DNA of 64,000 nucleotides from Pyricularia pennisetigena (lineage: Eukaryota > Ascomycota > Sordariomycetes > Magnaporthales > Pyriculariaceae), in the NCBI RefSeq assembly GCF_004337985.1, contig NC_043740.1, forward strand, positions 780,861 through 844,860, written 5' to 3'. Positions 18,804-29,380 of this stretch are shown one piece after another. Within the stretch, counting starts at the first letter, position 1, and every line of letters starts with the position of its first letter. Both the position numbers and the translations under genes were made by a program. Below the pieces are notes generated by a model. It was not told the DNA's origin. It saw nothing but the letters and a program-made list of their open reading frames with translations, and searched no databases.

Positions 18804-20768
18804 CTAAGGCCGAAGTATTGAGAGGGCGTCGTGGGCAAGCTTGTCTCGCTCCGAGAGCAGCGTGTAATCGTTAGTGCCCTCTGGTGGCAGTCCAGTCTTG
18901 TCAGGAATCGGTAGAGCGTGCTGAAGAAGAAACTTTCCCATCCATCGATCGACTTGATGCGTGTTTGGGTTCGCCGAGGACATGCAGGCGCGCTGAAACG
19001 TGAAAAGGCGCTCCATCTGGCCGTGAGGATTTGATTTGATCAGGATTGTTATTGTTATTATCATTAGTCAAGGTCACGAGAACGACCACATAATCCGGTA
19101 AAAAAAAAAAGATGATATTTGGCTCACCATGAGGCCCACTGCAGGCCAGTATGCTCGCAGCTTGACGAGAATCTCAAAGTTGGCCTCCAGCCGCCGCCGG
19201 GCACTTGGGATCTCCGTGTCCGAGCCGAAAAGCAACATGTGAAGCAACGCCGCCGACGAAACCACGGTCATGTGGGCCACGACCAGATAAACGGCATCGC
19301 ACCCCTTGCAAGCATGAGCCAGCGACAACAGATCGCTAAAGGCGGCGGCGTAGTAACGACACCGCGACGCAAAACGCAGCTCCCTGTCCGTCTCTCTCAG
19401 TTGCAGGTCCAGGAACGGGAAGTAGAGAAGCGTGCTGTAGTGGAAGAAGCCGAGGTGCAGGGCGACGAATGCGGAGCCCAACCCGAGCCGGGCTTGCCTT
19501 TCCACATTCTCCGGGGTGCAGGCTAGTTCGGGTGGAAGGTCGCGGGCCCACGAATCCAAGTAGTCGCCGATGCGTTGGGTATCATCTTCCATGCGGGCGT
19601 TGTCGACCATCCCTTCCACGTGGCGGCGGTGCGAATCTTGTATCGCGGCAAAGACCCCAGCAAGCTGCACCATGCGGCCCCACAGTCCCGGCCTTTGGAA
19701 GTCGGACTCGGACCAGCCGGCCCGAGACGGAACTGGGGGCAGCTGCGCGGACGGTTCAAGCCGGTGGAACTGCAGCTCGTCCATGGGCAGGGGGTGCTTG
19801 TCGTCGTCGGCAAGCTGCCTCCGAATATCCGTGCCGGCAGACGACCACCGGTCGATCATGTACAAGCTCCACCACACCCTCAGCTTGACCTCTTGCTCTA
19901 TGACGGAATCGGTGGGTGCAGGCGCGGGCAGGCGGATGATCTGCGCAATCCTGAGGGCGATGCCAAAGTACAAGATCTCGGCGTCAGGGTACCCGAGCGC
20001 GCCGCAGAGGTTGCCGATGAGCACGGCGGCCCGAACATTGTCCAGGCTCATGGTCTCCAAGTCTGCCTTGAGGGCATCCCTGGCGACTTCCAACAAATCC
20101 GCGGGCCTGATCGCCGTAGATGCCTGGTCGGTGACCAAAAACGGGGCTGCCATGGCCAAGATGCTATACAGGACCTGATCCGGGACGACGCCGTCGTGCA
20201 CGTCTCGCAATAGGGTCGCAGGGTGGAAGAGAGTGTGGGGCTTGTCGTGGATCAAATCAAGATAAATATGCACCATGTCGACCGTCTGGTCTTTGGAAAT
20301 AGCGGGAGGCCCAACCCGTTGGGCCGGGACCGCGGGTGGAGGGGTCGGGGATGCAGGAAGCAGCGGCTTCGCGCCTGTCGACGGGACGACGGCCAGTGTG
20401 CAGCTTGCCGACAGTCCTCGCTTGCTGCAGGGGCAACATGCTCCTGGCCGGTCGCTGGCGCCATCCTCGACGGTACACTTGCGCTTTTTCAAGCGACACT
20501 CGCTGCATGCTTTTGCGACTTTCATCTGCGCCAAGTCCAATTGAAGGTTGATGAACCAAGATTCGCTTCGATTGTGCGATGCTACGAGACTACGATCCTT
20601 AGGGCTGTGCATATCCCATTTTGCTCCCAAACAAGTGGAGACGGCATCTGCTGTCGGTAGCCCAGTTTTTTTGCGGGGCGCGGCAACTGAAGTGCGAATG
20701 ACCTCTGGGGCAAGATTATCCGACGTGGAGATGGGTTCGGAAACATTTGAAGACTGTACTGGCGGCAA
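18804..20768 (-). CDS. Zn2Cys6 binuclear-cluster transcription factor with fungal-specific regulatory domain
   Basis: Two exons, 20768-19128 and 19016-18804, joined at GTGAGC/CCAG in frame; 1854 nt, 617 residues. The DNA-binding cluster lies near residues 88-123: CSECRLKKRKC, then CCPCSKRG and a final Cys (C-x2-C-x6-C ... C-x2-C-x7-C). The middle region (about 160-480) is the fungal MHR, with ALRIAQIIRL and LRVWWSLYMIDRW. The small second exon ends the protein with MERLFTFQRACM and the DRWMGKFLLQ segment. A methionine at residue 82, just before the cluster, could be the real start. It lies tail to tail with the permease gene and is the likely pathway regulator of the beta-galactoside module, which is an inference from position. 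Confidence 0.8.
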
Positions 20769-21153
20769 CCGGCGATTGCTTTGTAAGCAGTGCAGTAAAA
20801 GTTAAAATTAGCATCGCATACGGAACCAAAAGAGGCAAGTACCGTGTATCGGTAACTCGTTCATATCGTTCATATTCTCTCACGTGGCTGGCTTGTAGAC
20901 CAATAGATAGATAGATAGATAGATAATACGACGAAAAGCAAGCGACATGTGCCAAGAGAGCGACCTCAGTAAATCCCGTCACGACAACTGAGTCGAAAAC
21001 GCAAATGGACTGCTGTTAGCAGGCTGCCACGATTTGCAATGTAACTGAGGCGGCGCCCTTGCAGTCGCGAGCTCTTGATAGAAACGTAATTATAAAATCT
21101 CGCTCTTCCAGACCCAACAGATTTCAACATTTCATCCGACAACAGCCAAAAAA
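20769..21153. other. Spacer upstream of the regulator gene with an ATAG microsatellite
   Basis: It contains (ATAG)n at about 20903-20926 and otherwise ordinary DNA. It is probably the promoter of the minus-strand regulator gene and, at its right end, of the small frame at 21154, whose start is preceded by a CAAAAAA leader. Confidence 0.4.
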
Positions 21154-21919
21154 ATGGTTCCCTCTCTAGCAGCCGTGTGGAAGCGGCATCTCACCCTCAA
21201 CACCGATGCAGACGGGCTCCCTTATGTTCAGTATTGTCTGGTGTCGTTTGGTGGTCAGACGTGGGATCTAGATTCGGTTAAGCTGTATCTCAATGCTCTG
21301 GGCTTTGGTCGTGATGGATCGAGGTCTTTACGTCCTTTTACGATCTACTCGGGAGGAAGAACATGACGGTCCTGCTCTTGTCCTACACCATCCATGTCAA
21401 ACCGTCTTTGCAGTATCTTCCCTTTCGTCTCAGCTATCCTTTTGTCGAGATCAAGCCCGAAGCTCTCGACTCTCGAGTGTTCCCTGTGCTCGAGAGTGTT
21501 CAAGTGTCTTTGGGGCCATGCTGAACATTGCACTCATCCTACCTGCAAACTTGGCGACCGCTTCTGAGTATGGAAAGATGGCTGGTTGTGGGATACGGCA
21601 TGATTCTCTTTATCTTCATCTGCGGATGCATTGATCTGTCTAGCTCAGCTGACTTTGGATTCAAGGCGAGTGTATTCTTATGGCAAATTTTCTTCAATTC
21701 CGACTCGCAAATCCAGCCATCTACAAGACTTCATATTTGCCGACTTCTCAACAGTCGATTTCCCCTAATCATCTGCTTGATCTTTCTGGTAACTTATTCC
21801 CGGTCACGTTGGAACTGTATCGGACCACTGCCGCGGTATTCCGTCGGGACAGAGAAGCGTGGAAAGAGCATGACGTGTCAGTGGAGAGCGGAGAGAATCG
21901 ACAAAGTTTAGATCCTTAA
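21154..21919 (+). pseudogene. Possible decayed protein-coding gene, function unknown
   Basis: Three successive plus-strand frames read like protein but do not join. The first is 21154-21366 (good ATG context, ending ...LRPFTIYSGG). The next, from about 21358, runs NMTVLLLSYTIHVKP ... FRLSYPFVEIKPEAL to a TGA and beyond. The last, 21680-21919, contains GNLFPVTLELYRTTAAVF. I found no introns that reconcile the frames, so frameshifts plus a stop are the simpler reading. I recognise no family. A chance arrangement of open frames remains possible. Confidence 0.3.
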
Positions 21920-22550
21920 AGAGCATAGACGAGGAGACTTGTAGCTGCAAGGTACTTTTCTACCTCGACACTGACCTGGGGGTCAGCTGAGGCCTCCTCA
22001 GTATCCAGATTCCATGCCAGCCGCATTCAACACCCACATTTTCGACCGTCACAGCCACTCAGATAATAAAAAAAATGATTATAGCTCCGGACACGGTTCG
22101 AGAGGTTGCGAATGCCGTCGGCATATTCGCGATGATGGTTTTGGAAATAATACTTCAGCGGGGTTGTCTTACGCCGAGGAATCGGTATTACGCCAAGTGC
22201 TCGTCGTATTGAGATGATGTAAAAGCTCGGTCGTGCGGCATGTTCAGCCCTGCCATTGCGAGCATGGCCGAGACAATAAATGGGGGAAAGGATTTGCCAA
22301 GAAAATCCCACGCAGGCAATCAATGGCCATCGATGACGTCCTTTGCACCAGTTAATGACTGTATGTCAGGCGGAAGTAGTAAAAGGCTGAGTCCGTAGTT
22401 CCAAAGTACAAGACCGTTGAGATGGATATAAAAAGAGGCGTGTCGCTTGAACATATCTGCATGTTTTTTCAAAGACATCAACAAGGCACCAAACTAGCCA
22501 CAGGAAGAAAGCATCAAACCGCGAAAAGAAAAAAAAAAAAGAAAACCACA
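21920..22550. other. Intergenic region; promoter of the secreted-protein gene at its right end
   Basis: No coding signal that I can support. A TATAAAAA box at 22427-22434 lies about 115 bp before the next start codon. The intervening leader is A-rich. Confidence 0.4.
22427..22434 (+). promoter_or_regulatory. TATA box of the small Cys-rich protein gene
   Basis: TATAAAAA preceded by GATGGA. The distance to the ATG at 22551 leaves a leader of about 85-90 nt. Confidence 0.45.
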
Positions 22551-23060
22551 ATGCAATACAATGTAAGTCGGAGATTCATTCCTGACTCTACAAAACTCAC
22601 CCAAGACGGTCAAGCTGAAAAGGTTACATGACAACACAAGATCATGGCCCCGCTGGCCATCCTCCTCGGCCTCGGCGCCGCCCAGTTCGAGGCGCAGTGC
22701 GACCAGACGCAACTCTTCAGCGCGCCGCGCGACGCCTACGACGCCTTCATCGACCTGATCCCCGACGGCGAGTGGCAGGACGACGACGGCATCGGCTTCG
22801 GCCGCAACGAGGGCGGCAGCCTGATCTGCGCGAGCGTGAGCCCCTGCGGCGGCTGCTCCATCACGGGCGAGCGCGTCCGCGACATGCTGCGCCAGGGCTA
22901 CGACGACTGCGACATTGGCGGCTCCGGCAACGACGCCGGCGAGGGCCGCTTCTGGCAGTACCGCGTCGCCGACGGGGACACGTCCATCCTGGCCGGCGGC
23001 GGGCCTTGTCCGGGCACCTTTGGCGTCCCCGGCACGTCGGTCGCGGTCACGGGGAGTTGA
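22551..23060 (+). CDS. Small cysteine-rich secreted protein
   Basis: Best model: exon 22551-22562 (MQYN), a 78-bp intron with GTAAGT donor and ACAAG acceptor, then 22641-23060; 432 nt, 143 residues. The first exon extends the N-terminus to MQYNIMAPLAILLGLGAA, a better signal peptide than the frame beginning at 22644 alone. The mature protein has an acidic first half, a central ASVSPCGGCSITGERV segment and about eight cysteines (including the CGGC pair), plus several Gly-rich runs (GGSGNDAGEG, AGGGPCPG). The spacing suggests disulphides and export to the apoplast or medium. I do not recognise a family. It is unusually GC-rich compared with flanking DNA. If the short first exon is wrong, the protein starts at 22644 with 138 residues. 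Confidence 0.6.
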
Positions 23061-24417
23061 ATGCGGAGAGGCCGGGTGGGGAAACGGGGTTGAGAGTTAG
23101 GGGGCTTGCTGGAGGGACAACGGGCTGTATGCTAGTATTGGTACTGCGACATTTTTGGGTGCCAAGTGTCATGGTATAAAAGGACTAACAACAATACATA
23201 TGTTTGTCCGTTGTTATTCGGCAGTCATTGCTGCGGAATTTGGGTGTGACAGTCCATTCATTCTCTTGGGCTGAAATAGCTCCCAGTGCTGACAGATTGA
23301 ATATTTACAATGGTTGCCCTCATATTTTTCAATCTTACAGCAAATTTGGCACACCACTCGACTCTATATTGGAGGTCTCGGGGCTCGTGCGACTCGTAAT
23401 TCGTGGATGCGGGGTCTGAGTTTCCTTCACCCCTGTAAGGGGTGCATAGGGTTTCGGAGATTATTCTCAGTTCTCACATAATTAGGGTTAACACCCGAGA
23501 TATCATATCCCTATTCAGGTCATCGTGTCCCTCCCTTTAGTGTGACTGCGATTGCTCTTCCGACACAACTAAAACGTCTCGACTTCTACTCTGACGAGTA
23601 AGCAGTGGTGCATCTTGACATATTCTTGTCTGACTCTCCAGACTCTCAAGTGATCAGCTTTGGGATTTGTGCACAGATCCTCCACATGGAGGCATTTGTA
23701 AAAAGAGCCAACACTCGAGTGTTACCGGCTGCCTGGCACGGGTCCAGAACAAAACGGGGCACCTGGCGTCATTCCCTCAGATAGGCTCAATCGGCGGCGG
23801 TTTTGTAGCCATGGTTGGAGCACTCGGGCATCCGTCGCGGTGTGCCTCGGGAGACATCGGCGGCCCATCATGGCAAAGCAACGGGTTTGGCCCCAGAAGC
23901 GGTACAACAAAGATACGACTGCGAGGTGGATCGGCCCCTCAAAAGTAAGCGGTCGACATGGGAAAAGTAAAGGGGTGGCATGGGGTCAGAGGTGGCATCA
24001 TAAAAGCTTACTTCGAATTGGCAATTTCGATTGGATTGGTCCGTTATCGCGCCCCAGTATTGGCAGGGCAAAGGATTCGGGGCCCGTGGGGAAATCAATT
24101 GGCCGACCTGCCGTTTTGGTGGTCGACCTGCCTTTTTGATTCTAGGCAATGTTACATTGGCAGTCCGGCTGCCCCCAGACGAGACGCGTCCTGCGGCCAC
24201 TTCTAGCCAAGATCGCCTCCCGCTCGCCTCCCGAGTAGCCGTGGCGTTGGCAAAATAATCAAGTAATTAACCGAGTGCACGCCACCGCTGGGAAATATAA
24301 AATACCCGCCCAAGGACCCTGCCTCGGCGCTCTTGTGCTTGCTTGGCTCTTTTTGCCATGCCCATTGCTACTCGATTCGAGTGGTGACGTCGCGGCCGTG
24401 TCTTTTTGTCAGTCGCC
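23061..24417. other. Intergenic region, nothing recognised except a TATA box
   Basis: Short overlapping frames on both strands at 23667-24258 have no domain or splice structure. A TATAAAAT box at 24296-24303 lies about 115 bp before the carboxypeptidase start. No repeats or RNA genes are visible. Confidence 0.4.
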
Positions 24418-26339
24418 ATGATTGTCTCCCTCGGCAAGCTGGCAACGGCGCTGCCGGCGCTGCTGCTCGCGACCACCGTCTCTGCCGTCTCATTCCACCG
24501 AAGCGGCATGGAGATAGGTCCCATCGAAGAGGATGAGACGCTTCCCGCGGTGGTTCGCCGTGCAGACGGCCCAGTCAACGGCTGGGGCGAGTTCGACCAG
24601 CTCATCGACCACGCCAACCCTCAGCTCGGCACCTTCAAACAGCGGTACTGGTACGGCACCCAGTACTGGAACGGAACAGGCTCGCCAATTATCGTCACCA
24701 ACCCTGGAGAGCAGTCTGCCGCGGGATTCAAGTAAGACTTTTTCTTCCCCATGCACCCCGCTGGCATCGTTTGCCGTTAGTGTGCAAATGTGGACCGTTT
24801 TTGGCAAAAAAGAAAGAAAAAGAAGAAAAAAAAAAAAAAAAAAAAAAAACTAACACTAGTCTGTCGCAGCGTCACCTACACCACAAAGCGACGTCTCGCC
24901 GGTCTGATGGCCGAGAGGATAGGAGCCGCCGTTATCGTGGTTGAGCACCGCTACTGGGGCGAAAGCACGCCCTACAAGGAGTTGACGAGCGAGAACCTCA
25001 AGTACCTCACGCTCAACAACTCGATCCAGGACATGGTCTACTTTGCCCACAACTTCAAGGCCCCCTTTGACGACGCCGAGGGCGCCACGAGCCCCGAAAG
25101 AGTGCCTTGGGTTTTCACCGGTGGCTCATACTCTGGCGCGCTGGCCGGATGGATCGCCGCCAAGGCTCCCGGCACTTTCTGGGCCATCCATGGCTCCTCG
25201 GGCGTCGTCGAGGCCGTGCGCGACATGTGGACCATGTTCGTTCCCGTCCAGGAGGCCATGCCCCGCAACTGCAGTCGGGACGTGTCCGCCGCCATCGACT
25301 ACATGGACGGCGTATTCAAGACGGGCAACCGGTCCGAGGTGGAAAAGCTCAAGGCCAAGTTCATGCTCGACGGCCTGAGCGACGCCGACTTTGGCCAGGC
25401 CATCGAGAACGGCCCCTGGCTGTGGCAGTCGACGCAGTTCTACACGGCCAACAAGACCCTCGGCGGCTCGGGCGTCAACCAGTTCCACCGCTTCTGCGAC
25501 TACGTCGAGGGAGTCCACCCCAACTCTACGGCTGCCGTCCCGGGCGAGGAAGGTGTGGGCCTGACAAAGGCCGTCGAGGGATACGCCAAGTGGTTCACCG
25601 AGGCCTGGCTTCCCGGGCAATGCGAGTCCTTTGGATACCCGGAGTGGCAGGGCACGTACAACACTGGCTGCTACCAGAACCAGAACGCGTCCAACCCGCA
25701 GTTCCACGATCTGAGCTACACCAACCCCGTCAACCGCCAGTGGAACTGGATGTTGTGCAACGAGCCGTGAGTTTTTTTTNNCCCATTTCTCGACCACGAT
25801 TTGTGTGTGCTTCTTGTTCTCCGTGTCCCTCTCTTGAAAGGCGAGCCGCTTAAAATTAACCAATTCAATTTTCCAACCAAAACAGTTTCGGCTGGTGGCA
25901 AAACGGCGCCCCCGAAGGCCGCCCCTCGATCGTCTCCCGGCTCGTCAACAACAAGTACTGGACGGACCAGTGCGAGCTGTGGTTCCCCGGCGGCGCGTAC
26001 GGCTTCGCGCAGGGCAAGACCGAGGCGGACCTGAACGCGTGGACCGGCGGGTGGTCCGACCTCAACATCCCGCGCCTCATGTACGCCAACGGGCAGTTCG
26101 ACACGTGGCGCGAGGTCACGGTCAGCTCGTCGGTGCGTCCCGGCGGCCCCATGCAGAGCAGCGCCGACGCCAACAACGGCACGCAGGTGCGCGTGCTGCC
26201 CGGCGGCGTCCACTGCTCCGACCTGTACGGGCCCAACTGGGAAGCCAACGAGGGCGCGAGGAAGATTGCCGACGAGCAGACTGCGCAGATGGCCGAGTGG
26301 GTTGAGGAGTTTTATGCTACCAAGGGACGGGCAAGGTAA
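24418..26339 (+). CDS. Secreted serine carboxypeptidase, peptidase family S28 (prolyl carboxypeptidase-like)
   Basis: Three exons: 24418-24731, 24870-25766 and 25886-26339; 1665 nt, 554 residues. The N-terminus MIVSLGKLATALPALLLA is a signal peptide. Catalytic serine lies in GGSYSGALAGW (Ser near 191), aspartate in NGQFDTW (Asp near 476) and histidine in GGVHCSD (His near 513), the S28 order and contexts. VVEHRYWGESTP is the conserved block before the nucleophile. Family members release residues after proline from peptides, mostly at acid pH. Several N-glycosylation sites (NGTG, NCS, NRS, NKT, NST, NAS) fit secretion. Intron 1 contains a run of about 24 A; intron 2 contains two undetermined bases (25780-25781). 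The gene stands alone on the plus strand. Confidence 0.88.
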
Positions 26340-26486
26340 AATAAAAGTCGGTACGGTTGTATCCGAACTGTGTACATGGCCATTTACATTTGGTGACTAG
26401 TTTCAATGCTCATCCCTGAAGCCAAAGCTCTATTATTTGAGCCGTGGCTCAATTGGGTGGCTTTGTAATATGCTTGTAAATCCATC

Positions 26487-26525
<39 letters not shown>

Positions 26526-27273
26526 TTTTGGTTCCGGATTAAGGACAATTTGTCCATTTTCATCGTTCAAAGCGGTACTTTCGACAATTGGGCGACCAGC
26601 ATTTCGTTGTAATGAGTTAAATAAAAGTCGCCAAAATAAACGGATTGCACGTTACATATAGCGATTCGTAGGCCTGAAATTAGAACGCTTTTAATTTTTG
26701 AAACATTTGTGCAATCCGGAGTTTCAATATAAGCCTCACTTCATTTGCTGACAGCCGTTTTCTTTTTCTGTTATTTATCAAGTTTTGATTTTCTTTTACT
26801 TTATTTTTATAGAGTTTCAAACTTTTTGCACACGGGGGGAATATATGTATAATGGTTCTATTAGTTCTGGGGCTTATAATAAATTATATGAGCCGTCAAA
26901 TAATTGCGCAGGTGAGAAATACATATATTCACAATAAATTTATAGTCGAAGTGCCCTTATCTTTTTACCAACTTCACTGATACCGAAATGAAACAGTGTG
27001 TTATTGGGGTTTGGCGTGCCTGCGTAAGCTGTGTCATTCGAGTGAGCGTTTGGACAGTTGGCTCACGCATTTGATCGCACTCAATCTTTTTTCCTTTTTT
27101 TTCTTTTTCGTCTGTCGTTCAATTTGCTTTTTTTTCTTTTAAATGCGGCGGAGGCTATAGTGCGTAGCCCTCCATTTGCCGCTCGCTAATATTGATATCG
27201 TTGCTTCAACGGCTATTCAGTCATCAAATCAAACAGCAAATGGTTAGGTTAGGCCCGTTAGGGTGCAGTTACT
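26340..27273. other. AT-rich intergenic region with a 36-bp poly-A tract
   Basis: After the carboxypeptidase stop there is an A-run at about 26488-26523, then AT-rich DNA. I see no coding frame, tRNA or repeat structure that I can support. Confidence 0.4.
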
Positions 27274-27520
27274 TTATTCAACCCACCCCTCGCACGCTTT
27301 GTGAACCTTCTGTAAAGCTATACCAAATTCCTCGGGCCAATTTTTGCCATCCACCGAACGCTGGGCATCCACTGAGAGCCTGCATTTGTGGTCAAACATG
27401 AACTCATATGTTCCGTGGGCTACAGTGACTTGGAATACGAACTTCACGATGGGTATTTGATGTAACTCCTTGGCAAACGAACCTGTTGGAAATCTTTGAT
27501 TTGTAGAAAGTGGAGACCAA
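27274..27520 (-). pseudogene. Open frame interrupted by the Fot1/pogo element, possible terminal exon
   Basis: On the minus strand an uninterrupted frame of about 82 codons runs from the transposon boundary to a TAA at 27276-27274. It includes FAKELHQIPIVKFVFQVTVA, then AHGTYEFMFDHKCRLSVDAQ and WPEEFGIALQKVHKACEG. If the element and one TA copy are removed, the frame continues into SALYWSPLST from the other side. There a CCCGACAG acceptor-like sequence precedes it (about 29395). It reads like a protein but has no start codon in view, and I recognise no family. Confidence 0.35.
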
Positions 27521-27522
27521 TA

Positions 27523-27564
27523 ACGTTGGGCCCCACATCTCCGACCCCCCTAAAGTCCGGCCCC
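27523..27564 (+). repeat. Left terminal inverted repeat of the Fot1/pogo element
   Basis: Begins ACGTTGGGCCCCACATCT and ends GTCCGGCCCC; matches the right repeat at 41 of 42 positions. Confidence 0.9.
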
Positions 27565-27621
27565 TTTGAAAAATGTAACGACGAAATACCCCTTTTATAA
27601 ACCGATTTAAATATAAAACTA

Positions 27622-29256
27622 TCAACGCACAATAATACAGTCATTGTCAGGCTCTCCCGGTTCGCTAACCTCTTCTCCATCGTTCCAATCCTTTAAACAG
27701 TCCCTATTATTTTCCTGTGCTTTATAAACGTTTTTTTTGCTGACCAAAAGCTCGTTGGGATCCGGAATTACCCTTTTCCTTTTGATCGGCCGTACCGCCT
27801 CCAATTTTGCTTTTAACAAACTGATTTTTTGCTGAGCTTCAGCCAATAAGGTATCCTTGGTTTCGAAGCTTTTTTGGACTTTTGCAAACAAAAGCCGTGA
27901 AGTGGCGCTACTTTTTTCGGACCGGGAAATTTCCTGTAGTTGAAGTCGAATATCTCGGGTCGTTTTAGGGGTTTTCCAAATAAGTAAAGATTGGTTGTTA
28001 ATTTTTTGGGTTGGATTTCCCGGTGTTTTATCCCTTTTGAAGCCGTTATTTTTACCTTTTTCGACGTTGACGTTGCTATTTTCTAATAAAAAAGGGTTTA
28101 AAAGTGGTTTTGCCAAGTTCACCAGCCATAACCCCGTCGTACGCCAACCAGATTGAATGGTTTTTGCTATAAATGCTTTTGATCTGGCTTTTCGATAGCA
28201 AAGTAGAAAGTTTCGTTTCCCAACAACCGTTGAACAGCAAAACTGGGTTACAAATCCCAGGTGACGTCGATAAGCTTCCTTTAACGGCCCAAAAACCGAT
28301 AAATCCAACGGTTGAAGAACGTGCGACGAATGAGGAGGTAAATATAAAAGCTGAATATTATTTTGGAGGCAAACAAGCATAAACTCGTCGCTGACGTGTG
28401 ATCCGTGGCCGTCGAGAACTAATAAACGCTTTTCAGGAGTTAAAGGTTGGGTATTTGGAATAAACACCTTTTTTAACCATTCGATACCTGTTTCATTATT
28501 TGTCCACCCGTTTTCTGTTGCATGAAATTGCCAGGTATCGAAAGGACTTAAATCAGCTGGAAACCATTGTTGCTGTACGTTTTTCCCCTTAAATATAACG
28601 AGGGGAGGTATAACAGCCCCCGTAGCTGATACACATTCGATTATGCTCGTCCAACCCCGCGTTCCAGGCTCTTTTCGCTGTAATGGCCGGATTTTATTAC
28701 GCCCTAACACCAGGCCATTAGATCCTTTGCCTTCCATTATACCTGTTTCGTCCATATTCCAACGGTTGGCCGGTTTTATAGTATCGATAACGGGATTTTT
28801 CAAATAGGACCACCAAGATTTAATTACCTCGGTTGTAGCCCCATTAACCCGGGCATTTTCTATTCGCCGGGGCCTTTGGGTTTTCAAAATTGGATATCGG
28901 GCTATAAAACGGCTAACCCAATGTTTCCCAAGGCTTTTTCTTTCTCCGGCGGCCTGAAGAATTCGTTCCGCAAAATAGCGTAGTTCTTGATGCGTTGGCG
29001 GAAGGCCTAACGCGGCCTGCGCAAGTACCCAATCTGCCAAATAGGTCTCCTGCTCCTGTGAAAGCCTTTGACAAAATCTTTTCGCTTGTTGAATTGACTG
29101 GGCCCCCTTTAAACGATCGTGAAGGGTACTCCGAGGAATACCCCATTTTTGCGAGGTTTTGTGAACTGATTTGCCATTTCTTATGTCAGAAATGGCAGCA
29201 AGAAGCTGATTTTCAGTGTACTGTTTCATTGGAAAGTTTGGAGCAAGAATCTTCAA
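27622..29256 (-). CDS. Fot1/pogo-family transposase, apparently intact
   Basis: 544 residues, no stops or introns. Residues about 13-50 form a psq-type helix-turn-helix (YTENQLLAAISDIRNG, then WGIPRSTLHDRL), and about 65-140 a CENP-B-type DNA-binding domain. The DDE superfamily catalytic core carries NMDETG (first Asp), VLDGHGSH (second Asp) and QPLDLSVFGPLK (third Asp), a DDD triad as in pogo elements. The C-terminus has a coiled-coil-like stretch and a basic RPIKRKR motif. A second methionine at residue 10 (MKQYTENQ) is a likely alternative start. The enzyme would bind the inverted repeats and catalyse cut-and-paste transposition into TA. Confidence 0.92.
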   Translation of the reverse strand: MKILAPNFPMKQYTENQLLAAISDIRNGKSVHKTSQKWGIPRSTLHDRLKGAQSIQQAKRFCQRLSQEQETYLADWVLAQAALGLPPTHQELRYFAERILQAAGERKSLGKHWVSRFIARYPILKTQRPRRIENARVNGATTEVIKSWWSYLKNPVIDTIKPANRWNMDETGIMEGKGSNGLVLGRNKIRPLQRKEPGTRGWTSIIECVSATGAVIPPLVIFKGKNVQQQWFPADLSPFDTWQFHATENGWTNNETGIEWLKKVFIPNTQPLTPEKRLLVLDGHGSHVSDEFMLVCLQNNIQLLYLPPHSSHVLQPLDLSVFGPLKEAYRRHLGFVTQFCCSTVVGKRNFLLCYRKARSKAFIAKTIQSGWRTTGLWLVNLAKPLLNPFLLENSNVNVEKGKNNGFKRDKTPGNPTQKINNQSLLIWKTPKTTRDIRLQLQEISRSEKSSATSRLLFAKVQKSFETKDTLLAEAQQKISLLKAKLEAVRPIKRKRVIPDPNELLVSKKNVYKAQENNRDCLKDWNDGEEVSEPGEPDNDCIIVR

Positions 29257-29338
29257 AATGCAAGTTCTAAAGTGAAAAATTCGTCTAGATATTTATAAAA
29301 TAAAACAAAGGGTTGACGTGGCTGAGTAGATATTTTTA

Positions 29339-29380
29339 GGGGCCGGACTTTAGGGGGGTCGGAGATGTGGAGCCCAACGT
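29339..29380 (-). repeat. Right terminal inverted repeat of the Fot1/pogo element
   Basis: Begins GGGGCCGGAC and ends GAGCCCAACGT on the plus strand; reverse complement of the left repeat with one transition. Confidence 0.9.

Larger units (their letters stand above)
27523..29380 (-). mobile_element. Full-length Fot1/pogo DNA transposon with 42-bp inverted repeats
   Basis: The 1858-bp element is bounded by ACGTTGGGC at 27523 and GCCCAACGT at 29380. It has 42-bp terminal inverted repeats (27523-27564 and 29339-29380) differing at a single C/T position, and is flanked by TA on both sides (27521-27522 and 29381-29382), the pogo-type target duplication. It encodes one intact transposase on the minus strand. 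Unlike the retrotransposons it shows no heavy CpA loss, so it is a recent arrival or has escaped RIP. Confidence 0.92.

Noticed and set aside
21468..21496. CTCTCGAG...CTCGAGAG inverted repeat as a regulatory hairpin
   Set aside because: It is short and lies within a possible coding remnant. There is nothing to link it to a function.
23667..24258. Frames of 62-110 codons on both strands
   Set aside because: They overlap one another in all frames without domains or splice signals. Probably chance.
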